64,000 bases of DNA from Amphimedon queenslandica (Eukaryota > Porifera > Demospongiae > Haplosclerida > Niphatidae), in the NCBI RefSeq assembly GCF_000090795.2, contig NW_003546330.1, positions 117,238-181,237 of the forward strand. Reading direction: 5' to 3'. How positions within the stretch are numbered: the stretch's first letter is position 1; every line of letters starts with the position of its first letter. The translations under genes were made by a program, and so were the position numbers. The notes under the pieces are model-generated. The model made no database searches, was not told the DNA's origin, and saw only the letters and a program-made list of their open reading frames with translations. Positions 53,101 through 64,000 of this stretch are shown here, one piece after another.

Positions 53101-56100
53101 AGAATTTAGAAGCATTGGATCCTAGCTCATATGAGATCCTCTCAGTCCAGAGAGGATGCTGGCAATCCTCAGAGCCAGGGTGGGTCATGATGGCTGCCTC
53201 TGGTTTCTGATTGCAGTGAGTAGCAAAGTTACAGAAAGTGACATTGGTTAAACTAGTCAGACCATTAATGGCTGGGTAACTGATGATACTCCACCAGGCT
53301 GCTTTTGGGAAGTGGCCCACTCCTGATACAAAAGAAGTGAGAATGACTCCCACATGAGCACCACCACGATTCAAACCCCGGTGAGATGTACGGTGAGTAG
53401 CAATGATTGGCTCACGACTGTATTCAGTGCAATTCACAGATCCTCCATTAGGATGTAGAGTAGACATTATTTTAGTATCCTTTATAATGACGGTTTTATT
53501 ACCAACGACATGAGAGCGAGAAGGAGGGGCCATTACTGCAGTGAAGGTAGCAGCATAGTTATTAACAAACAAAGAATCAGTTATTATTATTCCAGCCCTT
53601 GAGTAGGAGAAGAAGCCATAATGATAGCAGCTGTATACTTTAAAACTGTGGAAGGAGGAGCAGCCATTGATCCCACTGCTGTACCCATCTCTATAGCCCA
53701 TGTGGATACCATGGAGCGTGGAGTGGGCTACGTTGTCCCTCCATTTTGGTGTAAAGTTATCAAGGAGGCAGTTCTCTCCATTAGTGTGGAATCCTGCCTT
53801 ACTGCCACCAGCAGCTGAATTACCTATTAAAGAGTAATCCTCAGCGTCTACTAGATCAAAGTTAGCAGTCCATTCATCGTTGAAAGGTTCTTCAGGAGAG
53901 CGATAGGTCCCAGGGAACAAAGCCACTACTGCTAAATTATTAATAATACTGTGACCAGTGCCGGCCAGCTTTAGAGAGGGTCCAACTGATCTGTGAATGA
54001 CGTTATCATGAATGAACATGTTATCAGTACCAAATACCCCGATACCAGTACTGTAGCCATTGTGGAATGAACAGGATCTGATGTATGAGCTGTTACCAAT
54101 GATGGTTCCAGTGTTTAGGAATGAGACTGAGAAACGAGGATCAAAATTCTCCACAAATCCTTCCTGACCACACCCATTAAACTCCACCCCTGACAACCTA
54201 GCCAGTCCGGTGTGAACTCCACTGGAAGTGTTGTAGTAGGTACTGACCAGTATCCTGCAACCATAGGACTGGGTCTTTGATAGGTCGGTGGTGGCGTTAG
54301 GGTGAGTACCAAGAATCTTAATGTTACGTGTTAGGAGACCCACTTCAGCATTGATGTTAACTTTACAACACTCAGTGTTATGTTCTCCTCCAAGGTGAGT
54401 GAACCCTAATGGCTGGGTCAGTGTCAACGTGAGTCCATTGTTACTGACACTAGCAATAACACGTTCCTCTGTTTCACCTATCTCATAGTAAGAAGCTGCT
54501 ATCACTATTTCATCTCCAGGGTTCCAATCAACAGGCTCCAGTAACTGGATTGTACTGGTACCTGGTCCTGCTGTCTCAGCTAATCCTGTCCAGCTACGTG
54601 AGGTCTCTTTGCCATGTAACAATAACTGACCAAACACTCCTAGCCCTTTAGCACCTAAGACAGGACCAAGGTTAGGTAGTCTGTATTCAGGAGATGAAAG
54701 TGATCCATTCAGTATTATCATCAACTGGTGTTGGAACGGAGTCTCATTGCGACCAGCGACTAGTACTCCTCCTCCATCAATGAGGATCCTGTTAGCCTCA
54801 AGAACATGGTCCCTATCATCGAGGAACTCTAACCCACCACATACTGTCAGTGTGTTCAATACTGGGAGAGGAACATCCACCAGTACGTAAAGATCACAGC
54901 CGATATACACATCAGTGTTATTGGAAGGGAGGGACCCATCAGGCCATATAGAGACATTGGACCACATCTGAGTGACACTGGGACGACCAGGGGGACGTGG
55001 GGTGACTGGTTCAGGAGGAGGAGGAGGGATACAGTTCTCATAGAAGCACTGATAGGAGGAGAATACTACTGACACATCAACAGGACATGACGGGTTAGTA
55101 CCGTTGACATAGTAAGTGACAGTAGTCTCATTCACATCACTGTACCAATCACCTATGGAGGACACACCCCCAGCTGGTAGGGAATCACTGGAATTACTTT
55201 CAACACCATTTAGTGTGATACCGTTGACAACGTCTTTGAAATCATGTCTGATCCACAAATACTCAGATGAGTTGATACCGGAATAAAGTGCATTGTAACT
55301 GATGTTGACAAACCTTTCTCCACCAGGCCAGTCCAACTGGTGGACTCTTCTGGTCGGTAACAAAGCCATGTAGCCTGCACCATGAATCAACCTCTTGAGG
55401 ACAAAAGGTACAACAGTGGATCCATGCTCGTTGCTTATCATCAGGTCTCTGTACATGAGGGAGGAGGGGACTGGGGTAATCATGGCAAACCTAACAAACT
55501 CCAGCCCTGGGTCACAGACTGATCCATTCACACCACCACTAGATGACGAGTCGTCATGACGACAGAGAGTGGGGGGCAACAGACCAGAGGTTGGTATTAA
55601 GGCACCTCCTGCTTGACCCGTCAGTGACCCATCCATATCTCGGAACACATTCTCATTCTCCCATTGCCAGAATACCTTATTAGGACTGTTAGTGAACGTC
55701 AGTTTCTCAAACCTTGCTTCAAACCCACCCTGTAACATACCCCTACAGTGAGAGCAAGCTCTTAAAGCATAGCAACCATCTTCATCAAAGTTGACAAGAG
55801 TCACGTTGGACACTGTAAAGAAATAAGTATGAGGTGTTTTAACACCCGAGGCAGTGCAGACTGGGGGACCTCCCCTCAGCCTAGCATCATCAACCTCTCG
55901 GAGGCCAGAGTGGGCAATAATTAGAATATTCTCAATAAGGGCTCCACTCTTACCCCAGCCAGCTTTAACAAGGGTATACTCTACACCAGCAACAGTATTG
56001 TCAAGAAGAACACTGTTTTTTAGCTGGACTGCTCCTACTTCAGAGAACTCAATCCCACGATCATTACGCCAGGCAAGGAGTGAGTCAAAGACAGCTGGTG

Positions 56101-59100
56101 TAACGGTATCACAGGTGTCTTGGTTAACTGGATAGTACTCTTGAAATATCCATATACCATACCAGCCGAAGGAATGAGCTGAGTTATTGAAGAACTCACC
56201 CATTGGGTCGTTGACTGGTCTAACTGCAGTGGTGAAGGATGGGCCCGTGGGGTGGGTCGGTGGGCGGTACCAGTAACCAAAGTGTGTCCCACCTGCAGCC
56301 GCGTTGTGTCTAAAGGTGTTGTTTGGGTTCACTGACCAGAAGGTAGCGGGTGTGATATCAACGTTTAGCAGTGAGCTTGAGGCCCTTACAAACACTCCAA
56401 GGTTATACTGTATTACATTACCAATCTCAATACCATCCTCTAAGAAATAAGCATGTCCTTTTATATTGAAGGCAACGTTCCTCTCCACTAGTAGATTATC
56501 CACAGCATGTATTGTCACTGCTCTGTTGAAGGTATGGTGAATACTGCAGCCTCTAACATAAGAGTCACTCACGTCACCGTTGAGATGAAAATGGATCGGG
56601 TAGCGCCCGAGACGGAAGGCCTGACCAGCATGAGTGACCTCAATAAACTCAATACGTCCTCTTATCCTGTCGTTGGGTCCTTTGTGTAACATTATCTGAG
56701 ACCCAAACTCATCTCCAATAACTTCAGCTCCAAACCTACCACCAAAGCAGGTCTGTACATCAAACTGTCCTGGTTTGAACTCCTGAGGACAATCAGCAAA
56801 CTGTATGTTCCATTCGTCATTTCTGTTTCCTCTTACGACGACATTCCTAGTGAGGTAGCCTACCTCCCCAGCAGTTTCAATGGTCTGTCCATGAATGGTC
56901 TGTATCAGTGACACGTGAGTGTAACTCACTGGAGGTGTTACATGAATTGTGTATCCATCATTTGTTATATTAGTGATCGTCAGTTCTTCATTCTCTCTTT
57001 GACTGTAGCTGGTAGATGCTAGTACTATTTTCCCGCCAATGCTCCAGTCCGATACATTGTGTTTGACGGTCAGTTCAGTGCCACCAGGTCTCACGGTGGC
57101 ATTAAGACGAGTCCAAGTGTCCCTTATCGGTAGACCGTGGAGGTCCAGGGTACCGTTACGGACGGCAAGGGTCTTAGCACCGTACAATGGTATCTCAGGT
57201 GATAGTCTGTGGCCGTACATCACAATCTGTGCCTTGTGCTTGTATGGTGTTGTCTCTGTCCCAATCTGTAACAGCCCCCCTCCAGTTATTAGTATATTCT
57301 CTGAGTGAAGCTCAACGCCATCTTCCTCATCATCAAAGATTAGCTCTCCTCCTTGTATCAGTAATATCTTTAGTATCGGGGTCTTTATATCAAGGACCAG
57401 GGTCTGTCCATATGAGACTATCACAAAGTCTCCTTCAACTGGGAGAGAGGTCCCACCCCACGTGTACACAGAGCTCCACAGGTCCACGTATTGGAAGGTG
57501 ACATTAGATATAGCGAATCCTTTTCCATCAACAAAGACCATTATAGTAGCAGTGACTGACACACCAGCAGGACCAGTCTCACAGACAATAGAAGTACTGG
57601 TATTTTCTCTGACTGTACACACAGTCCCTGCTATAGTGACGTTAACAGTAGAAGTGAACCCAGTCCCTCCTATCAATAGTAGGGACCCTCCAGCAGTACC
57701 TCCTCTTGTACGATTGACACTGTGAACAGTAGGAGTGAGGTCCCTGTTGAAGTTATAAGCATCAGTTAGTGTAATGGTGTTTGATAGACTAGTGATGATC
57801 ACATCACAGTCAGTGCTGGTTATACTCTCATTGGTGAGTGTATCAGTGAATGATGGAACTATACATGATAGACTAGTCAGTGATGGTCTCTGAGAGCTCT
57901 GTCTGCACACTCTACCACATATACTGATGTTAATGGCCACAGGGTTGAACCCAATACCACTCAATGTTACTGTATTCAGACCAGCAAAGCTACCATTGCT
58001 AGGACTGACCCCAGACACTATCAGGGTATAGGTAAACACAAGATCACCAGTAGCCCGTCCTTTACCGTCAATCCTCACATCAATCGGATACCGGCCGACA
58101 AAGTTAGTACCCAGTGAACACTGTATGGTAGTGCCATTGGCACTGGTGACATTACAGACTGACTGACCTATACTAACACTAGTGTCCCCGATATTAGTAG
58201 AGAACCCGTCACCACTGATAACAATGAGATCACCTCTTTGACCACTAGTAGGACTCACACTGGTTATTGTGGGTGTGGCCTCAATATCATATTCAAATAT
58301 CAATGGATTGAACACCTCTCTGCGTGGGCGTCTGTGAAAGGCTGGGGTTGCCACGGTAACGTCAACAGTGTGATTTCCCTCACCATTAAGATCAGGAGTG
58401 ACACAGGTGATTGAAGAATAGCTGCTGGATCTGATGAGACAAGGCTGGCCACTGATATTGACTGAGTTATTGTTCATGAGTGAACTAAACCCAATACCTG
58501 ATAACGTGAGTTGAGTACCACCTCTGGTACTACCTCTAACTGGAGATATGGAGTCCACTCTCAACTGACTAGTGATCAGGCTGTCTTCCACATCATCAAA
58601 CAGTGCATAGCCATACCCTGGAGTAAGGACTGTTAGTCTATAGTCTCCAGCTTGTATCGGTGATACAGTACAGGTTATGTTGACTGATTCATCATCAGTA
58701 CCAGTCATCGATACACCTCCACATTCAGTATAGCCCACCCATACCAGCGACTGCCCTGACAGTAGTGACCCCGTTATCAGTAGAGTCGTATTATGAGCAC
58801 CTCCTATTGTGCCCGGAGACACATACTCAACCACTGGGGTATTATCAGGCTCGTAGTCATAGTAACAGTCTCCACCCACTGCCGTTACACAAAGAAGGGT
58901 CTCTTGAGAGGAGTAGGTGACGTTTACAAGGTGGGAGGAGTTAAAGGCGGAGTCAGAGGATGGTACAATACACTGTATGCTAGTGTAGTTCACTGATAGC
59001 ATGTCGCATTGTTTGTCAGCAATAAGAACAGTTAGATCATCAGTCTCAGCAAATGAATGACCAGTTATTGTGAGTACGTTACCACCCAGTACAGAGCCCT

Positions 59101-62100
59101 TTGATGGGGATAACCCTGTCACTATTGGTTTAATTACAACTCCCTCTGGTCCCAGTAACAAGGCATGCCCCTTGTTATCAATGAGTAGAGAGAGAGGCAG
59201 GAGAGTGTAAGGGGCTGGTTGACAGGATGAGTCCAGTCTACAAGTTATTGTAGTCTCGTTGTAGACATCTTGTACAAGACAGGGACAGTCACTAAAGGTG
59301 ATACTAGCCTTACTGCTGTTAGCAGTAAAACCAGTCCCTTCGACAGTAATGACTGATCCTATACTGATGTACTGAGGGTTTACCTCAGTGACTAATGGAG
59401 TGTCACAGGTGCTGTAGAGGTATGTAGGGACCTCTGAATTATTGTGGACTGAGCTACAAGAATAACAGTTAGACTCTGATTCTTCTCCTTCCATTTTGAA
59501 ATCAGCTTCAATAGCACGATCATAGTTAACACTGATTTGAGACGGTATATCTGATATTGATCTAACGATGACAGTTCCACTCATATAACAGTTGAGGCAA
59601 GCATCATTAACATCAGTGGTATAGTAGTAAGTACCAGGAGCAGTGAAGGTATTGGTGTAATTACCAGTGACACTGGAGGCTGAACGGAACCCGCCCGGTA
59701 CATGAGAACTGGACATGAGGCTAGAGGTCTGGTGTACTTCAAAATATTGAGGAATGACAAATCTGGAACCATCCCATTGCCACTAGAAATATAAATAATA
59801 AAATAATAAATATGTAGAGTGGGTAGTGCTATACTTACAGTAATGCTGTCTCCCTGGAGTATTTCAATGGTTGATGGGGACCAAGCAAAATATAAACCAC
59901 GAACTAAATAAATAAATAAATAAACACAACACAATGATTACACTAACCAGGGTCAGTTCCATTGTTGCTGATGGTATGGCTGGTTCCAGTGACTGGAGGT
60001 AAGGTACATTTAATTTCATTATAATTCATTGAATGAATGACACAATCAGTGTCCGACCCACTCATGTGGACACCGAGACCCGACACAAACCCACTCCCTT
60101 TAACTGTTAACTGATTACCACCGACCAGCGACCCACTGCACGGGGTGACACTGGTTACAAGGAACTGGTACGTGAAGTTAAGAGTACCAGTGACCACAGG
60201 ACCGACTGGAATATCGTTAGTCATTAATTGTGTTAGCGTTAAGGATCCTTGAGTTAAGATATCAGGTTGATCAATTATTGATTGCGTTAGTGCTATACCG
60301 AATGATGTATTACCCTCAACAGTAACGATATGTTGACCAGGAGATGATCTTGATGTGATACAAGTGATACTTGATACTGATACTGATACAATGTCACAGA
60401 TTGATCCACCAATAAACACTGAAGTGGTGTTTGATAGACGCTGACCAGTAATAGTGACAGTAGTACCTATCAATAATAATAATAATAATAATAATAATAA
60501 TTTAATGTAGTCATTAGTATTAATTAAATTGGAGAAATCTCTTGGAGACTTTTTCTGGAATTCTATGTACTATAGTACAGGGACTTTGGCCTAATTTTGG
60601 AGCAACTTAAAAAATTTGTGAAAAATCCAATTTTGATTGGAATCAGTTCAAACTTCTACACAACATAAGAACATGTATATGTATTGAATCAATTACACAC
60701 AAAGTCTATTGAGCTACAGTATATCCTTACCTCCAATGGAAGGACCCATTGATGGAGTGATGGCACTAATGACAGACACATCATCAGTACTATACTCATA
60801 CTCATCAGCAAGTACTGCAGTGACTCCATTGACACTGGCTGATACATTCACTGTAGCTGGTACATGTTGCTGGACAATACAACTCAATTGAGTTAGGTTA
60901 GAGCTAGCAACAAGACAGGGATAGTCACCAAATAACACATACACATCAGGGAAGGAGGAACCAAGACAAGGCCAACAGTCTTTGCAATAACATGAAGCTG
61001 CTCCAGCAGGTATCACTGGTAATCCAGTACCAGATAACGTGACTGTATTACCACCACTGATACTGCCATAGTTAGGATAGGCTGAGTGCAGTATCAGTGA
61101 ATAAGTGAAGGTTATATTGTCATCAATGTCAGCATAACCCATACCATCAATATGAACACTAATGGGACTGATACCGGCCACACTGGGACCAGGAATACAC
61201 CTGATCAGACCAGAATCAAGACTTTGAACCATGCAAGGACTGTCGCCTATGGTAACCGTTACCTTGGCAACATCATCGCCAAAGTTATAACCATAAATGT
61301 TGATAGTGGACCCGTCCTGCCCTCCTGAGACTGGGGAGACACCAGTGACAAGAGGAGTGCTGTTAGTTGAAGTGAAAGTGAAAGAACAGTTAGTTGATCT
61401 ACAGGAAGCAGGGATGCCATTGACAGATACCTCAACCTATTGAGAGGAAAGAATTAAATATAAATAAAGTACTTCTTTATAAAAGAGGCAACTTGCAACT
61501 AAGAACTGGTACTCAGAATAGAGCAGGTTTTTATTATTGGCAGCAAATAAGTTGCATAAAGATCATAATGCTGCTATAGCACCAAGTTACTTCATGTATA
61601 AAGGAATTAACTATATAGTACCTGTGGATTGAGTTCAGGTAGTCTCAGCATGTCTCCTCTTAGTGGTCTCATCCAGACACCACCATCAACACTCCACTCT
61701 ACAGACACTTGAGCCACAACTCCCTCCAGTCTACTGCCATCAGTCACCATCAGAGGATGGTCTCCTGGTCTACTGGTCCATCTCACTGTCCATGAATATC
61801 CTGAACATACTCCAGTCCTGGATACAGTGAATCCTCCTTCATCAGGTAGACCAGACTCTAATACTGCCTCCATTTCTCCTCCAGTTAGTGTTGCTGATAT
61901 GTTATAAACAGTTCTTCCTTCAAATGAGAGGTCAAATGATCCCCCCACTGGTGGAGAACCAGCTAATAGTCTTGATACTTTAGCAGTGTAGCTAGGAGAA
62001 GTACTGATCAATGGCATACCATATCCACAGTGGTGTGCTGTGTATTCTACAGTGAATTGTCTGTATGGTATGAGACAGGTTAGTGGGTCAGTGTAGTCAG

Positions 62101-64000
62101 TACAGTATAGAGTGGAGGGAACTGGATCTATTGATGTTGTTTCTACAGAACTAATGAATATTCCATTGGGCCTTACTGCTGGTACTGTCTGTTGAACTGT
62201 ATTAGTAGAGAGAGAGAGAGAGAGCAGAAAGATCATTAATGTAATACAAATAGTTTCTCATACCAGAAGTTTTTGCTGTTGTAATGCTAAACTCATCAAT
62301 CCAGAAGTCAGGATAGGTCCCACTATTGAACCTCACATGAGTCAGATTATAAAGACCACTAGGTGAGCCGAACCTCTCATGAATGACTGGGTATACATCA
62401 ACACACATGTAGTTCCATCTGCTCAGGTCCTCAGAGAGTGTGACTGGGAAGTTAAAGGTTTGAAAGGAGGTAGTCCTGACAGTGAGTCTTAGTCTTGAGT
62501 TAGGCAATGGACCATAATGAGCAAAACAAACCTACATTGTAAATAATAACAACAACATTGTAAATAATAACAACAACATTGTAAATAATAACAACAACAT
62601 TGTAAATAATAACAACAACATTGTAAATAATAACAACAACATTGTAAATAATAATAATGTATAATATTATGAAATAAATACATAATTTTATTATGAAAAA
62701 AACCTAATAAATAATAAATTAATAATAATACACGTGGACTTACATATCTCAGTCCAAAAGGTGATATGGTGGCTGGTTCATTAACAGTGTTGGTCCTCTC
62801 ATCTCTGGATCTGTCATACCTCCAGAGTACTGAAGGGTTCTTAATACTGTACCGCCCACAGTAAGGCTCTACGCTGGAGTCCAGAGTACCATAATAACTG
62901 TAACGGTATATAGAGACGTCATAAGAGTCTTTGAAATGAATCACCCCTGGGCTGGAAATACTGCACTTTGTGGAGAAGAGATCAGTGATACTATTAGATA
63001 TCATTGAGCTAGTTGAATTAACAGAGAGAGCTTGAGTGGATCTAGTACCAAAGGAGAGACTGAAGTGCTCTGGTAGTTGAAGACCTTGTTCTGTATCGCT
63101 AGTAGAATTGACATTAGATGATACTTCAATTGGTCCTGGTACTACTGGCTGAGTGGAGTGGAATATAACGAATAATTCTAAAATATCATCTGCTGATCGA
63201 TTACTGATAACACTGACACTGCCGATATTTTGAATTGATTCAAGTGAATTCAACGCATTATTGATCACTGTGTCATTATCAGCTGATGATAGAGGAGGTG
63301 TGGTTTGGCCGTCAAATGTTAGATTGAAACTGATTGGTTGATCAGGATCCAAATCAATAATGAGAGACTGTATTCTGGGAGCCGCCATTAGACTCAACAT
63401 CTAATACAAGATACTCATTAAACTTTAGCTCCACCCCTTACATTAGCCCTGCCCCCTGCCCCACCCCTTACTTGTGTCTCATGTACTACAGTGGATGTTG
63501 TTCTTATAACTTGTTCTTCATAGTCAATATCAGCAACATCTTCAGTCCAGGACAGGTTGTGTATCTTAGCCCCAATACCAAACCTCCATGGACCATACCC
63601 TTGTAGCTGGACACCCTCCATATAATAAGCCTCACCTGTACAAAGACAATACATGTACATGTACAATCAGTAATGGCTCAGTACACATACCAGCTCTGAG
63701 GTAGATTGGTTTGGATATTTGAGTATCAATTTGATTCCAGCTGGTAGTATGGCCCAGTATATAAGCCACCAGTTCCTTGTGATCTCTTGATGCATTAGGA
63801 CTGAGATACAGGCGAGCTCCATCATCAGAATTAACATTTAAAGTATAATAGCTGTCAATGGGGGGGACAAAGAACCCTGTGTATCGCTGGTTGATAAGAT
63901 ACAATTCACCAAACTCAGGTGTGTAAGTATAACTGTCACGATAGAGTCTCTCTTGAATGGACCAATCTATCAGTGTAAGGATAGCCATAGGGTCTAGCCT
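50183..64000 (-). CDS. PKHD1L1: Fibrocystin-L-like receptor (N-terminus beyond window)
   Basis: Exons on the minus strand: >63691, 63472-63635, 62744-63400, 62264-62531, 61622-62196, 60731-61436, 59948-60466, 59839-59903 and a single 9.6-kb exon 50183-59782, all in phase; about 4,290 residues in the window. Order: PA14 domain (NSDDGARLYLS), N-glycosylated ectodomain, about 11 IPT/TIG repeats (pattern SPxxGSxxGG-T-x-T-x-x-GxGF), a cupredoxin-like stretch near 59.6-59.9 kb (GTYYYTTD), then two G8 domains (about 57.1-57.5 and 54.6-55.0 kb), each followed by parallel beta-helix repeats. RRKRQ at about 52121-52140 is a furin-type site next to SEA-like sequence. A transmembrane helix (about 50580-50666) and a roughly 130-residue tail rich in Tyr and charge end it. 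Vertebrate relatives are fibrocystin (PKHD1) and PKHD1L1; the G8/PbH1 architecture supports this family and PKHD1L1 is the closer guess. The ligand is unknown. Confidence 0.93.
60540..60690. repeat. Family A repeat, partial copy
   Basis: The left arm is altered (TTCTATGTACTATAGTACAG at about 60561) and the right arm intact, then ACTTTGGCCTAATTTTGGAG and ACACAACATAAGAACATGTA. It lies in a fibrocystin-L intron between TIG exons. Confidence 0.8.
62535..62651. repeat. 21-bp tandem repeat beside a splice acceptor
   Basis: About five and a half copies of a 21-bp unit containing ATTGTAAATAATAACAACAA. It starts 3 bp from the acceptor of the exon at 62531 (minus), so on the transcript each unit repeats the TTATTTACAATG sequence of the real 3' splice site. 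The poly-Tyr/Cys open frame across it is an artefact. Confidence 0.9.

Overview
The window looks like animal nuclear DNA: AT-rich, dense in short introns with GT/AG borders, full of (AAT)n and (CT)n microsatellites, and carrying metazoan adhesion, SNARE, TRAF and RasGEF genes. Compact multi-exon genes, two giant metazoan-type ectodomain genes and AT-rich satellite-like repeats suggest a demosponge such as Amphimedon. That assignment is an inference from gene content and style; no search was run. Most genes were assembled by hand from splice borders, reading phase and family resemblance, so exon edges are predictions.

Layout. 1-15.3 kb (minus): a giant cadherin with about 39 cadherin repeats, 33 of them in one 10.8-kb exon, then a cysteine-rich segment and a domain resembling bacterial adhesin repeats; it runs off the left edge. 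15.7-16.8 kb (minus): a four-exon Bet1-type SNARE whose exons are too short to stand out as open frames. 17.2-19.2 kb (minus): a TRAF-family protein (RING, TRAF zinc fingers, MATH). 19.4-20.2 kb (minus): a phase-consistent chain of tiny exons of an unknown protein, partly inside a 43-bp inverted repeat. 20.7-23.0 kb (plus): Arp4/BAF53 (ACTL6A). 23.1-23.5 kb (plus): a small unknown membrane-anchored or secreted cysteine-rich protein. 23.8-25.0 kb (minus): cysteine string protein (DNAJC5). 25.2-27.7 kb (plus): TRM6/TRMT6. 28.0-36.8 kb: repeat-rich DNA with one weak two-exon candidate. 36.8-49.0 kb (plus): a RasGEF of about 21 exons whose N-terminal half is an array of ubiquitin-like modules resembling talin F0 and F1. 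50.2-64.0 kb (minus): a fibrocystin-L-like receptor (PA14, about 11 IPT/TIG, two G8, beta-helix repeats, transmembrane segment), running off the right edge.

The genes do not form a pathway. Themes are cell surface adhesion (cadherin, fibrocystin-L), membrane traffic (Bet1, cysteine string protein), signalling (TRAF, RasGEF), and nuclear or RNA housekeeping (Arp4, TRM6). Several are packed head to head with about 200 bp or less between starts. The most notable points are the talin-head-like RasGEF, a dispersed repeat family whose two subtypes keep a CTATAG centre but change the palindromic arms, the bacterial-adhesin-like domain in the cadherin, and a synaptic-type cysteine string protein in a probable nerveless animal.
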